A stretch of DNA of 64,000 nucleotides from Plantago major (taxonomy: Eukaryota; Streptophyta; Magnoliopsida; Lamiales; Plantaginaceae), in NCBI GenBank assembly GCA_026545765.1, contig CM048839.1, positions 85,760,414 to 85,824,413 on the forward strand, in the 5' to 3' direction. Below the pieces are notes generated by a model. The model searched no databases. It saw only the letters and a list, made by a program, of their open reading frames with translations, and was not told the origin of the DNA. Shown here one piece after another: positions 9,202 to 20,983 of this stretch; position 1 is the first letter of the stretch; each line of letters opens with the position of its first letter. The position numbers were made by a program, and so were the translations under genes.

Positions 9202-11250
9202 CCATATATTTATATATTACTAGCGTCTTTGCTATATCAAGTACTAGGTTCTTTTTTGTGTTTTCGGTGTTTCAAGTACTTCATTGTTTAAGGATAAGAA
9301 CATCTTGTTCTTTCAGATTGTGCATGATTTGAGTCTTTAATTTTACTAGTGTTGGATTGAGGAAGAGACTGATTTCTTCGATTGCAGTTCTGATTTCCTG
9401 TATAATTATTTCTAGCATCTGCGAGTGACTGTTAAGAAACTTTTTCATGTAGATACAAAACCACATCAATGGTCAATCCACATATCTCCATGCTTAAGAA
9501 ATATATCAAGAAATGTCTTAAACAAAACCCTAACCCCAAAATTTTAAAATTAGATCACATAGTCTCTTGAATTGTAAGAAATTATATAGATATCCTATAC
9601 CATCCCCACTACACCAGGTAAAACCTCAAGAAAATTTTAACTATTTCGCCCCGCTGTGTAGCTAGTTCTTTGAGTTTCGGCAATTGGTAAGCAATTTGAG
9701 AGGCGCCATGAAATTGAAGATTTTACAATCGTTTGAGATTAATTCGTGGTAAAAGTTCAATTTTATTGACCGTAAAAAGTCAAAACTTTACATCTTCGGA
9801 GCAAGTTTCTAAAGGACTAAGGGAGTATACATAGTAACAAAAAATTAGATAATTCGAATTTGAGCAGTTTAGAGTAAGTCAAAGGTTAGAGCGGAGTTCG
9901 CAAAGCGTCATTCGTTGGTCCAATTCTTTCCTTTCCAAATTTCAGCCCAATATCTTTTGCCAAGCCATCTTCCAGCCTCTTTCTAATCTCATCCCTAATA
10001 TTGTTATTAAACTTAAACCTATTTTAAATTCTTCCAGTATTTAAAGACATCCCACACGTTATTCATCACCGGACCCTAGAGTTCTTCATGGTTGATCGTC
10101 ATGTTATAAGTTTTCTAATTGTCAGTGTCGATCCGATTTGATTATTATTTACACAAATTGATGAACTGCCTAATGTTCTATTTGTAGTTTTCGACATTGA
10201 CGATCCTCTGTTACGATGTGATTGTTTCATAGCATGTACCTCAGTTACGTGTTTTTTTATGTCGATCACTAGTATAGACATCTATTAGTATGTGTTGGTA
10301 GTAGTAATTAAAGGTAGTATATAACCAAAAACTTTGGCACGTGAATAACTTTTCGCGTGTAGAAAAATACGGTCTCATTTTTTGGTTAGTGCTCAATTTT
10401 TAGGAGGTGCTGTATATCTAAGTGTAGTAGTGCTGCAATCTACACCACGTTCTCCTTCGATTTTATCTAATACCTGTTTAAGCTGCTCTATTGGTGAGAA
10501 TACAATTTACGGTAAAATGCAGGGACAAATGAATGAGCAGTACCATTTTAGGGTTTTTTTCTTCCCTACCATATGCGTAGTGCCTCCTCGTACTTTATTG
10601 TGGTGTTGGTACAACCATAGTATAACATTGAAAGTACCAGAACGTAATACGGTTGCGTACGTGTTTTGAGAGGATTAACATAAGTGGAACAAATGTGACC
10701 CGGATGGCAAGAGGAGGATTTGGGTGGTCAAAGCTTTGGCATTTGTGGGAAAACCATTTACAACAACATCCAATTAGCTACAGGGCGCCCTATACTCGTG
10801 GTTCAACCTTATAGTCCTCATCATCATATGGTTTATCATGGAAAACTTTCTGCTATTATTACAAAATTTAGTTCAGACATTACTAACATATGTTTTTGTG
10901 CAAAACATTGGTGTTTCTTTAGATAGTGTGATTATTCATTTGGGCTTAAAGAATTCTCTAATTTAGAATACTGATTTGATTGTTGTAAGCAATTTCCACT
11001 ATATTGTAGTATTTATTACTGAATGGCTAAGAAATTTAATAGAAGACGTTTCAAAGTAATGAAGAAAAACCGGGAGATTTGAATGAAGAAAATGGAGGGA
11101 AAGTGGCTCACATACACCATGAAATAGTAGATTACACTACAAATGGCGTAGAAGAACCATCACACCAGATTATACACATTCATGCACCTGGGATCTTATG
11201 ATGTCACAAAAATAACAAACTTTGTAATCTAGTGAAAACCTTCTAGATGC
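9202..11250. other. Non-coding region downstream of the RKD gene
   Basis: AT-rich sequence with several short unsupported frames (for example at 10382-10669 and 10720-10926) that resemble no family I recognise. No LTR boundary, MITE or RNA gene was identified here. The first few hundred bases presumably include the RKD 3' UTR. Confidence 0.5.
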
Positions 11251-11392
11251 TGTTAGGTAGATATTTTCTTTTCCCTTGTATTTACTAGCTAGTTTGTTCT
11301 ATAAATAGATATCAATAGGTAGTACTTTGTTTCTCATTCATTCTTCACCTATTAATGAAACAATCATTTCTAGCATCATCACTATTTTAACA
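11251..11392 (+). repeat. Short 5' LTR of the Copia relic
   Basis: Starts TGTTAGGTAG and ends TTTTAACA, so the tips are inverted (TGTTA...TAACA). It contains CTATAAATAG, a good TATA box, at about 11299-11308. It is followed at once by TTGTACCAGTAGC, a decayed initiator tRNA-Met primer binding site. 142 bp; no second copy in the window. Confidence 0.6.
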
Positions 11393-11499
11393 TTGTACCA
11401 GTAGCAAGGTTCTAGAAATTCGAAGTTTTATGTTGTTTTTCACTCTGATTCTTCATTAGTTAATTGCATGTTTTCTCAGATTTCTTCAATCACTACTAG

Positions 11500-12660
11500 T
11501 ATGCAATCATGTCTTCTTCTCTTGACAACACTGTTGTTGTTCCAGAGAAAGGATCTGGATCTGATTCTTCATCCAGGACTGTTGTACCTGCATATGAGAA
11601 TCCATATGATCCATTGTATATGCATCACTCTGATCACCTGGTTGTTTTAGAGTTCCTGCCAAACTCAATGGTTCAAACTATGGAAAATGGTCTAGATCTT
11701 TCATTCTGCAAATTAGAACTAGGAACAAACTTGGTTTCCTTAATGGAACTGTCACACCTCCCTTGGATGTTGAATCAGATGCTTACATAGCATGAACTAA
11801 ATTTGATCAACTGATCCTTGGTTGAATTCTCAGCTCTGTGTCTGATGAAATAGTTGATAGCTTAGTTTATGCAAAATGTGCATGAGGCATGGGAAAAAAT
11901 AAGAATAAGATATGCACAAACGAACAATGTGAGAATCTGTTAGCTTCAACATGAGATTAATTCTCTTGTTCAGGGCAAATTCACTGTTAATGAGTACTTT
12001 CTTGATCTCACTAGTCTCTGGGAAGAGCTTCACAACTACTCCCTCCGTCCCGCAGAACTTCATACATTTGCCATTTTTAGCCGTCCCACAGAACTTCATA
12101 CATTACCAAAAAAGGAAGCTACCCCACACCCAACAAATAATAAACAATCTCAACTATACACTCAAATTACCCTTTTTGCCACTAAAAGTACACTTTTTCC
12201 CACATTTTCTATATTCTATCATTTCTTTAACTTTTCGCATAAAACTGCGCGCTAACCCTAATGTATGAAGTTCTCCGGAACGGAGGGAGTATAAGCCACT
12301 ATCGGCTTATACTTGTGGCAATCCTTCAAGTGTCAAGTCATTGTCAATGTTAACACTATGGATCAGATTGATAATGTGTTTGGATTTCTCATGGGCTTGA
12401 ATGACAATTTTGAGTATGTGAGGAGTCAAATCATCATGATGACACCAACACCTCCACTTGACGATGTCTATTTCATTATCCTACAAGAGGAGAGGCAGAG
12501 GCTAGCTAGAATGGGCAACATGCCATCTGAATCCACTATAGCAACTGTGCAACACAACAAGAGGATGAATGAAGGGACTAGCAAGTATGAAACTAGGTGT
12601 GATTTCTGTAAGGGGACCTCTAGAGAGCAAATGCTATGCTAAACATGGTTTTCCTCCTAG
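11500..12660 (+). pseudogene. Copia gag, interrupted by a MITE
   Basis: Pieces of a DUF4219/UBN2-type gag are readable in shifting frames: NPYDPLYMHHSDH near 11600, LNGSNYGKWSRSF-like sequence near 11660-11710, CAHEAWEKIRIRYAQ near 11880, and GKFTVNEYFLDLTSLWEEL near 11970. After the MITE it resumes with MDQIDNVFGFLMGLNDNFEY and PLDDVYFIILQEERQR (12360-12520). A CDFCK remnant of the zinc knuckle near 12600 is followed by a frameshift. Several in-frame stops show it is not translated as a whole. Confidence 0.7.
12039..12289. mobile_element. Stowaway-type MITE
   Basis: The ends are CTCCCTCCGTCCC and GGAACGGAGGGAG, terminal inverted repeats of the plant Stowaway group (Tc1/mariner), flanked by TA on both sides (12037-12038 and 12290-12291). 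The inversion continues inward (AGAACTTCATACAT against ATGTATGAAGTTCT). 251 bp, no coding capacity, inserted in Copia gag. Confidence 0.92.
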
Positions 12661-12939
12661 ATTCAAATTAACTAAGAACAAGTACTCCAACTCTGAGATT
12701 GCTCCAAGGCCATATGCTGCAAATGTGATCCTTGCATAGCCAGAGAAGCTCAAGTTGGATCTCTCTCAGGTTGATATGGAAGATCTCTATACCCGGATGA
12801 GCCACTACAAGGCAACAAAAGCTGCTCAAGCTACTCCAGCCGCTTCTCCACGGGTTGCAGGACCAATCACCACTAATGACTGTGTCATGGATAAGATCAT
12901 TCTACTTAATGCTTCTATACATGTTTCACTCATAAATCT

Positions 12940-14433
12940 TCTAAACATAAAATTGCTTGGATCATACACTCAGGAACCACAAATCATGTCATATGTTGTT
13001 CATATTACTATACAACTCAGAAAATAAGTATTTCATGTCAAGTACAATTGCCTGATAAGAGAAACATACTTGTTACACATAAGGAAATGTTAAAATTTCG
13101 GATCACATTACTTTACATAATGTACAGTGTGTTCCTGCGTTTGGATCCAATCTCATATCTGTTAGTAAGATTACCGGAGAAGGTCAATTTCATTTCATTT
13201 TCTCACGTCTTGTGTGTTTGATACAGGAGAACCGTACTTGCAAGACTATTGGTCTTAGTCATTTGCAAAAAGGCCTCTTTCACATCACTTCTCTCAAAGC
13301 ACATATCCTATTTCAAATTCAGTTTTTAGTTTCATTTTCAGTATTTCGAGTAATTCCAGTATTTCTAAGTTTGGCTTGTGGTATTATAAATTGGGTCACC
13401 TCTCATCTCAGAGGTTTAAAGCTTTGCAAGCTAATTTTTCGGATACTCAATGTAATGCTGACTTCATTAGTGAAGCATGTTATCTATCTAAACAAAAGAG
13501 AACTAGGATTCCTCTCAGAACTAGTGTATCTACTCATGCATTTGATTTAGTTCATTGTGATGTTTGGGGTCCTTTTGCAAAACTTACTATACAAAGGCAT
13601 CATTACTTTCTTACCATTGTTGATGATTATTCTAGAATGACTTGGTTATATTTGTTTACGCATAAAACATAAGTGAAGAATATAATCACTAACTTTATTC
13701 AATATGTGCAAACTCAATTCAGTACCAAGATCAAGTCAATTAGAACTGATAATGGTATATAATTTTCTATTGATCATGTACTTCTTCCTCTGGGAATCAC
13801 TCATCAGAGATCATGTGTTTATACTCCACAAAAAATGGGATTGTGGAGAGAAAACATCAACATATACTCAATGTTACCAGAGCATTGATGTTTCACTCAT
13901 TTTTACTAGTAAAGTTATGGCATGCTCTCTTAACTGCTATTCATTTAATCAATATTATTACTTCACATGTTATTCATAATAAAACACCTTATGAACTATT
14001 TTACAAACAACTACTTGACAATAATTTACTCAAAGTATCTGGATCTCTATGGTTTGTATCCACATATTCCAATAACAGAAAGGATCCCATATCAAGACCC
14101 TGTATCTTTCTTGGTTATCCAGCTGGTGTTAAAGGGGAAAAAATGTATGATCTGCATACTCATGAGTTATTTATATTCAGAGATGTAGTTTTTAAGGAGC
14201 ATGTGTTCCCATTTCAGAATACACATGAGAAAATTTCAACTTTTACTCCCCTCACTGATACAGCATCAGATGACATTTCACCTATTTTGGATATGTCATC
14301 TAATTCTTCTGCACCAACTCCATTTCAGGTGATCATGCTTCTCCTGCTTCTGATACAGATGCGCATGGATCATATTCTTCTCCTATTTGTCTCAGGAGAT
14401 CCACTAGGCATTAAAATCTACCTAGATATCTAG
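12940..14433 (+). pseudogene. Copia protease relic and integrase
   Basis: Near 12957-12990 the protease site reads WIIHSGTTNHM where the family has D-S-G, so the catalytic Asp is His. Further on are the pre-integrase zinc region (YKLGHLSSQRFKAL at 13384) and the integrase core with first Asp (HCDVWGPF near 13555, DDYSRMTWLYLF near 13620). The second Asp region follows (SIRTDNG near 13740) and then the region GIVERKHQHIL with the catalytic Glu near 13845. The C-terminal part has CIFLGYPAGVKGEKMYDL. Premature stops at about 13671 and 13760 and frameshifts break it. Confidence 0.75.
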
Positions 14434-14450
14434 AGGTTTATGAGCATGGT

Positions 14451-14765
14451 ATGTATAAATGTAAACATCTTACTTCGCATCCTCTCAGTAATGATTTTAC
14501 TTACGATCATGTCACTCTTGGTCTTCAAATTTATTCTAACACTATTGTTCAGCATACTGAGCCTCATTCCTACTCAGAGGCTATCACTTCACCTCACTGG
14601 AAAGCAACTATTTCAGCTAAGCTCCAAGCTCTTGAAGCTATTCATACATGGGATTTAGTTCCTTTCAGTTCAGATATGCACCCTATAGGATGCAGATATG
14701 TACTCACACTCATGCTTAATCCATATGGCACAATTGATAAGTATTAAGCCAGACTTGTAGCTAAA
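14451..14765 (+). pseudogene. Copia RT, N-terminal fragment
   Basis: Shows the Copia RT entry region: SEAITSPHWKATISAKLQAL, then HTWDLVPFSSDMHPIGCRYV and, after a stop, ARLVAK. All downstream RT motifs are missing because the element is cut at 14765 by an LTR fragment. Confidence 0.7.
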
Positions 14766-15273
14766 TGATGAGGCATTTTTAGGACACCTCATCAGGTTCT
14801 TTTTACCTTGTTCTTTCATATAGGTTAGTCTCGTATAAAATCTTCGTAAAAACCTTCAATTCGATATGTCTGTATTAAATTCTCTAAATTGTTCATGTTT
14901 AAGGATCGTGAATTGACGACTCACGATTTCTCCAGTATAATATATTCTAAGAACAATTGGTTGAATCGAATTGATTGATTTACTGTACAACAACCGTGTG
15001 ACAAATATGAGTGTTTTCCCTAGTTCGAATTAGCATAATTGGATCTTGGTACTGTATTCATCTTTCTCTCATTGTTTATCGTAATCTTAGCCTTAGTCAA
15101 TCTAGTTAGAAGTATTCAAAACTATCAATCAAATTGTTACTCACGAACAATCTCTTTACTCTCACTCGTTGTGGTAGCTTGATTAATTCCCTAGAGAACG
15201 ATACCGAGTTAAGCATAGTCTACAACAACAGCTTATTCTATTAAGTTATTTAGAGTATAATTTGAGCTCATCA
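14766..15273 (+). repeat. Athila-like LTR with a large internal deletion
   Basis: Starts TGATGAGGCATTTTT and ends TTTGAGCTCATCA, matching both ends of the longer LTRs at 15705-25020 and, in reverse, 16491-17736. About 0.75 kb of the middle is missing: the start joins directly to sequence that is about 840 bp inside those LTRs. The flanking 5-mers (CTAAA, AAGAC) do not match, so it is not a simple solo LTR. Confidence 0.7.
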
Positions 15274-15704
15274 AAGACTGGTTTGGCCCTTTATTCTTCG
15301 GCAGGAGAGTCTATTTAACACCAGAATGATGTAGGAGAAGGTTTGAGGCAATTACCTTGCGTCCCTTTGGCGTTCCTTCATTCAGATTCAGTACGGTTTC
15401 CTCTCCCGATCCCTGTTACCTTGGCAACTTCAACAATCATCATAGCTTTCTCGGTGTGACCCGACAGCTTATCTCTGTTTTGTTGCAGTTCCCTACTTCC
15501 TTAGCGATTTGACCGATCTTAAGTTCCATTCCTCTCAAGGTGTTGTTGGTTCTCCTCAAGTTATCCTTAGCCTTGGCGATAAATGAATTGGTCCTCACGG
15601 TAAATTCACCCTGCTGCTTCACAAATTTCCCGATGTCTCCCATCTCCTTCATCACAGTATCTATCTTTTCTTCCATGGAGGATGGTTTGAGCAGGTTTTG
15701 TGAC
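15274..15704 (-). pseudogene. Athila-like gag, C-terminal fragment of element E1
   Basis: Minus strand encodes MEEKIDTVMKEMGDIGKFVK, then FTVRTNSFIAKAKDNLRRTN and LRGMELKIGQIAKEVG. This is the coiled-coil end of Athila gag, followed by out-of-frame remains of the gag-pro junction. It ends at 15704 in GTGAC, the left target-site duplication of the solo LTR. The preceding part of the same gag lies at 25021 onward. Confidence 0.7.
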
Positions 15705-15883
15705 TGATGAGATGATAATTTAGAGTCTCATCTTGTCTTTTTTACCGTCTTTTAGTTAGTCTTTATTGGCATTTTGTAGTGTTTTTGTACGTTTTTATGC
15801 TTTGGTACTTTGGTTTTCTTTCGTAGGATTTTGTGTTGCGGAGAAATGCTTGTTGAGCTGAGCAGGATCGAAGAAGAATAAGC

Positions 15884-16132
15884 CTCGTTGCGGCGAGTCA
15901 ATATTCTCGCCGCGGCGAGAATTCCAGTAGCTGGCTATGCTCTGTCGAAGTGAGCTCGCCGCGGGGAGTAAATATTCTCGCCGTGGCGAGAAATCCAGTA
16001 GCTCGTGGAATTTTGGAATCAAGAGCTCGCCGCGGCGAAGAAATATTATCGCCGCGGCGAGAAAGCGCAAAGGCATTGGGTGCACATTCTGGAATTCTCG
16101 CCGCGGCGAGTATATATTCTCGCCATGGAGAG
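15884..16132. repeat. 71-bp tandem repeat of paired GC palindromes
   Basis: Eight copies of, or near-matches to, the 14-bp palindrome CTCGCCGCGGCGAG start at 15884, 15906, 15955, 15977, 16026, 16048, 16097 and 16119. Distances alternate 22 and 49 bp, so the period is 71 bp with two palindromes per unit. The 8 bases between the members of a pair end in AATATT or ATATT. Two copies (15906, 16097) are perfect; the others have one or two changes. Confidence 0.9.
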
Positions 16133-16490
16133 ACGCGATCTTTGACGCAATTCTTCCTCCTTGTTATGTTAGACTTAGGCAATTTTTGCCATAACTTCTT
16201 CTACTCGAATTTTACCTGGAAAAAGGCTCCTAGACCTAGATTTTGACATCGATTGATCTTGGAGCTTGGTTCTTCTCTTATAACGAATCATTGACATCGA
16301 ATTCTTAGTAAGTTTGATAATTCTCTATTGCTTCTATACAATTCTTGTGCTTGATTGATTTATCAAATTGTATGCCCTTGCTTGCGATCATCATTATGTT
16401 TATGCTTTGCGTATACAAGATTATGAATTCCTTCGTCTTTGCTTCAATAATGAGTAGCTAAACCATTCCAGAACTCGGTAGTTGTGTGTT

Positions 16491-17736
16491 TGATGTGCTC
16501 AAATTACTACTTGGAATACAAGTAGAAAGCAGTTGTTGTAAACAGACAATGCTAACCACAGAATCGTTCGCCAAGGAATTAATCAAGCTACGTAGCAGTG
16601 AGAGTAAACAGATACTTGCCAGCAACAGTTTGGTTGATGGTTTTATATACTTCTAACTAGATTGACTAAAACTAAGATTATGATTAACAATGAAAGAAAG
16701 ATGAATACAGTGGCAAGATCCAATTATGCTAATTCGAACTAGGGATAACACTCATATTTGTCACTCGGTTGTTGTACAATAAATCAATCAAATTGATTCA
16801 ACCAATTGTTCTTAAAATATATTATACGGGAGAAATTGTGAGTCGTCAATTTACGATCCTTAAACATGAACAATTTAGAGAATTTAATACGGACTTATCG
16901 AATTGAAGGTTTTTACGAAGATTTTATACGAGACTAACCTATATGAGTGATTTGATAAACCCTAGAACGAATAGGCATAATCTTCACATACTACTGTATT
17001 CAAAGGTGTTTAGCTACTAATAACAGATAATTGCATACAGAGATTCATGGTAATAATCATACGAAACATAGATGAGAAACTCGCATGCAATAACATACAA
17101 TTCAATCGATAAAGATAGAGAATGAATTGTAAAGAAGAAAGCAATAGATAAATCAATACCAATAATCCTGATGTGTAAAATCAATGAATAACCAAGATCC
17201 AAAAATGTCTCTCTGTCAATGTCTCAATCTAGGAGCTGTTTTTCAAGAACTAGGTTAAAAGAAGTATCAGAAAAAGAACCCAATTCTAACATTATAAGGA
17301 AAACAAAATAATTCCGCAGACGCCTCTCGCCGCGGCGAGCCTTCTTTTATCGAGATATATATATAATTTGCAGCGCTTGCCATGGCGGGAAATAACACTG
17401 GGCCGCGGCGAGCCTATCTTCTCCAGAATTATATGGCCAGCGAGAATCACGCCATGAAGCCAAGAGACCGTCAATGACTGGTCGATTAGTGTTTCTTTCT
17501 GCTTATTCTATACGACGAGGCGGCCTTCAAGAATACTTCGGGTTGTGATTTCTTCACTTGATTCACATCTAGAAAAGTCGTCATTACTCCAAACGTACCT
17601 AAGGGACAAAAACCTACAAAACACAAACAAGAAACCAAGCATAAAAAATGCACTAAATTAATATAAAACTAAGGTCAAAGACTAACAAAAGACGGTTAAA
17701 AAGGACTAAATGAGACGTTAGAATATTGTCTCATCA
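16491..17736 (-). repeat. 3' LTR of E3
   Basis: 1246 bp, plus strand TGATGTGCTC to GTCTCATCA. It contains one perfect CTCGCCGCGGCGAG at 17326-17339. Next to it at 17737-17750 the minus strand reads TTCGGGGATTT, a polypurine-type tract used to prime plus-strand DNA. It lacks the TA expansion and one palindrome found in the other LTR. Confidence 0.9.
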
Positions 17737-19117
17737 AAATCCCCGAATTGAACATTTGCTCGTCCTCGAGCAAGCAAATAACCTAGACACTCTAGACTCT
17801 AAACCAAGTAGACAAATACAAGAGTTACAAAGCCAAGTAATCAAATCTACCATTGAAAGCATTAAGTCCACCAAATGCAAACGTTTTGTTCTCAAGTAAC
17901 CTTGGTAGAAAAGTGCACAGACAATTCCAAAAAAATTGTTTCTCAAGCAAATAACTCTTAACTCCAGCACGCTAGTCCCTCACAGGATTAATATGCAATC
18001 TCTACTCTCTTTGGAAGTGTCCAATGGGGTTATGCGCTCATAAAGTAAACTGGGAAGGTGACTCGCATCACAAAATTGTCCAGACTATCTTATGCTAATG
18101 TACTCAAATCAGATGGATCAGAAGGGACATTTTCCCAAAAACAACTTATAACAGAAGTTCAAGACCTGTGTTGTTGCCTTTTTCACTTGCAAATCAAACA
18201 TAAACCATTATTGCACTGTATTCAATACATGGCCTCATTGGGCTCTTTTATCTCAATTTTTTGACGGGTGTCTATTTTACCGAAAGTCCGCACTTTTGTG
18301 CGTGTCAGTTTGGTATACATGCCATCAACCCTCACGGTCATATAGCTTTAAGGGCCACGCCGGTATATAGGTAGAATCTGAAACATGCCCAACACGACGG
18401 ACGGTGATCAACTAAGACCATAGATCCACCCCGAGATTAAATTCAGACAACTTTGGAAACAACAACAGATCAAACACAGTCAAGCATATAAAGCTCAAAA
18501 ATTAGTCGTAAACATGTAAGTAACTCATCCCCAAACCTGTTCTTTAGAACGGGGTTTAAAAGTTAGAGAACTCAGAATTAAAAGCATGTCATTCGTCATC
18601 CCCAAACAAAATGAGTACACATAAGTATGAAAAGGCGCAAGTAATTCGTAAAAAAACTTGCACATCCCAGGAATCACACAATACAAATGCCGGTACAATA
18701 TTTTTTCATCGGCTCAGGCTTCTCACGGCTTTTGGACTAAAGAACTGGACATACTAGATGTTTGCAAGAGAAACAGACCTTAAGGAATTAACAATGCACT
18801 AGACTACTTTCAGTTACATATCAAACAAAACAAAGGCATTAAGTGGATTTACCACTCACAATAGCTGCTCGAAAACTTGGAAAGGTAACTCAATCTCGAC
18901 ATTACTGATACTAGGACATAATTAATGAAATAAAGAAAAATAACACAAAGGTGGCTAACATACCACCACAGTCACAGTACAGAATAAGAAACATAAGCTA
19001 ATGATACAGTCGAAACACATCCCCAAACCTACACAAGTGCTAGTCCCTAGCAACGAATAGTGGAAAAATAAACAACTGTATAGTGTGACCAACCATAGTG
19101 ATGTCTTGGCACTGTAC
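17737..19117 (-). other. E3 3' untranslated region
   Basis: About 1.4 kb between ORF2 and the 3' LTR without a convincing coding frame. Athila-group elements commonly have a long 3' region here. It ends with the polypurine tract beside the LTR. Confidence 0.6.
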
Positions 19118-20272
19118 TCAACTGGATCCACCTCCGAAGTGTCGGGTCCAGTAGTCCTGCTGCTCCTTCCAAAGCCTCTCATGCTGCTCCAAGCGCTGGA
19201 TCTCACGCTGCTCCCTCTCATCGGCTCGGCGATCCCGCTCCTCCTGCTGCTGGTAATGCGCCTCAATGCGGGTATACTTCTCTTGAATGTGCTGATAATG
19301 CGGTCCCGCCCAGTTCTGGAACTGTGCAGTCATCTGCTCAAAATAGGCAGAGAAGTCCGTGGGATCGGGAGGGACGTGTTGCTGCTGTTGAGGGGCGGCG
19401 GCCGGATGAGCTGGTTGTGCTGGATGCAGGAATCTCTCCAAAATAGTCCTGGCAGCTGAGATATTGAGCGCACCCTTGGGTCTCGCAGACCCCACAATAC
19501 CAGGTACATGGTGATGCTGGCAGTAGGCGGTGATGAGGCATGGAAATCCAAGAACGCTCCCCCTCGCAGTTCTGGAGAGAATCTCCTTCAATATAATATC
19601 AGGAGCATCAACGTACCGTCCTGTCATAATAGCTCGAATGATACGAGCGGTGGGAGCTGTTAAGTTGTGGAAGTGGCCGTTTGGAGTCACATTGTACTGG
19701 ATCATGTGCTGCCACAACCGAATCTCAGGTTTGATACACTGAGCAGTGATTTTGGACTGGTACCTGAAATCCTGAGCGTGATACTCCAGAAGGATCACAA
19801 ATTTTGCCAAATCTTCCTCAAACAGGCGCCTGGTCAAGTTATCTTCAGAATGCTCGTACCTTGTATCTCTCTCGCTGATGTCGAACCTCCTGCAATGCAA
19901 AAAGGTCCTGATGCTGTCCTTAGTGAATGAGAGCTGAACCCCTCTGACAATCATCTGGCCACCTTCAGACCTGTCATGGAGACTGATGTAAAACTCTCAT
20001 ACCAGCTTTGGGTCGTAGGGCTGCCATTTCCCAAAGAGTACCTCCCAATGTAGGTACCGTATCCTGTCATGGAGCCTCCAAAAGATCTCATCCGCCATCT
20101 CGTTAACATCAAACCGATGCTCAGGCCAGTACTGGCATGGCTCACTGAAGTGCTCCACCATGTAAGCTCTCCCATCCATAGACAGATGAGAGAACTCATC
20201 CACAGGTCCTCTCTCAGTCGCTGCTCGGCTGCTCTCTCCCCGAGTGCGCTTGCTTCCTACTCGTTTAGACAT
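19118..20272 (-). pseudogene. E3 ORF2: plant transposon-protein/envelope-position ORF
   Basis: One frame of about 384 codons, interrupted by a single TGA near 19998. It starts MSKRVGSKRTRGESSRA (basic). A conserved helical region follows (EFYISLHDRS, RGVQLSFTKDSIRTFL, LWQHMIQYNVTPNGHFHNL, then ARIIRAIMTGRYVDAPDIIL), ending in a Gln/Glu/Arg-rich coiled coil (QQQEERDRRADEREQREIQ). The pattern resembles the 'putative plant transposon protein' domain found in extra ORFs of plant retroelements, in the place Athila elements have their envelope-like gene. No signal peptide or convincing membrane segment is visible. Function unknown. Confidence 0.65.
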
Positions 20273-20983
20273 AGTGCCTTATTAATATTGAAATTGGATG
20301 GGAGGAACTCGAAATTAATTGAAGAATCAAAGGGAGGAGAGCAATTCGGATGTTTTGGGACAATAATGGAGTGATTTGGTGGAGTGTTGAAGGAGTATGG
20401 AGTTTTTTGGGTGTGGAGGAGCGATGATATGAAGGAGAAGAGAAGAGAAAATGAGGAGGGGGAAGGACGATCGATTTTTTAAAAAACACGATCCGCCGCG
20501 GCGAGAATCTGCGAATGAAAAATGTGTTCGCCGCGGCACAGCAAAAATTCTTGCCGCGGCAAAAATCTGCGAATGTAGAGAGGGGAAGGGAAAAGGAGGC
20601 TCGCCGTGGCGAAAATTCCCGAAGCTAAAATAAAAACAAAGGTGGCCCATTTCATGGTGAGCATAATAGTCATGGCGGCGTAGAAAATTTAAAATTTTCT
20701 ACTTGCACGAAATTTTTTCATTTTTTCAACCTCGCCTCGCGAGATTGTAACTCTAAGCCGCAGCTAGAGTTCACGAGTTTCCTCATGTAAGTGCAAAGGT
20801 CACGCTCTTCAAAACACAACTAATACTAAAAGAAAACAGAAAACCACAATTAAATAAATAAGTAGTCTAGCAGTACGAAAAATAAAGCAAAGTACGGAAT
20901 GAAAAAAAAATTAGTCTGATGAATGTAAAAACAAAAGGGGGCTTTTGTTTATAGTCGTTAGCTCGACTTCTTCTATGCTGGAG
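20273..20983 (-). other. E3 spacer between protease and ORF2 with palindrome remnants
   Basis: No RT, RNase H or integrase motif was found in any frame. Variants of the LTR palindrome occur at about 20493-20505, 20528-20540, 20550-20562 and 20601-20613 (GCCGCGGCGAG, TTCGCCGCGGCA, TTGCCGCGGCAA, CTCGCCGTGGCGA), so the LTR-type motif also lies just upstream of ORF2. Confidence 0.6.

Larger units (their letters stand above)
11251..14765 (+). mobile_element. Degenerate Ty1/Copia element, 5' LTR to RT start, truncated
   Basis: Plus strand: short LTR (11251-11392), PBS-like site, gag, protease relic, integrase, and the first part of RT. The RT breaks off at 14765, where an Athila-like LTR fragment begins. 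A Stowaway MITE interrupts gag. Stops and frameshifts are frequent, so it is a relic. The integrase-before-RT order identifies it as Copia. Confidence 0.8.

Noticed and set aside
10382-10926. Two plus-strand frames of 95 and 68 codons
   Set aside because: No family resemblance, no codon pattern or splice context; treated as chance frames in AT-rich DNA.
14766-15273. True solo LTR with target-site duplication
   Set aside because: Flanking 5-mers CTAAA and AAGAC differ, and the two flanks belong to different elements.
15898-16246. Overlapping frames with RRGE/SPRR repeats on both strands at the palindrome array
   Set aside because: They are translations of the CTCGCCGCGGCGAG repeats inside an LTR, not genes.
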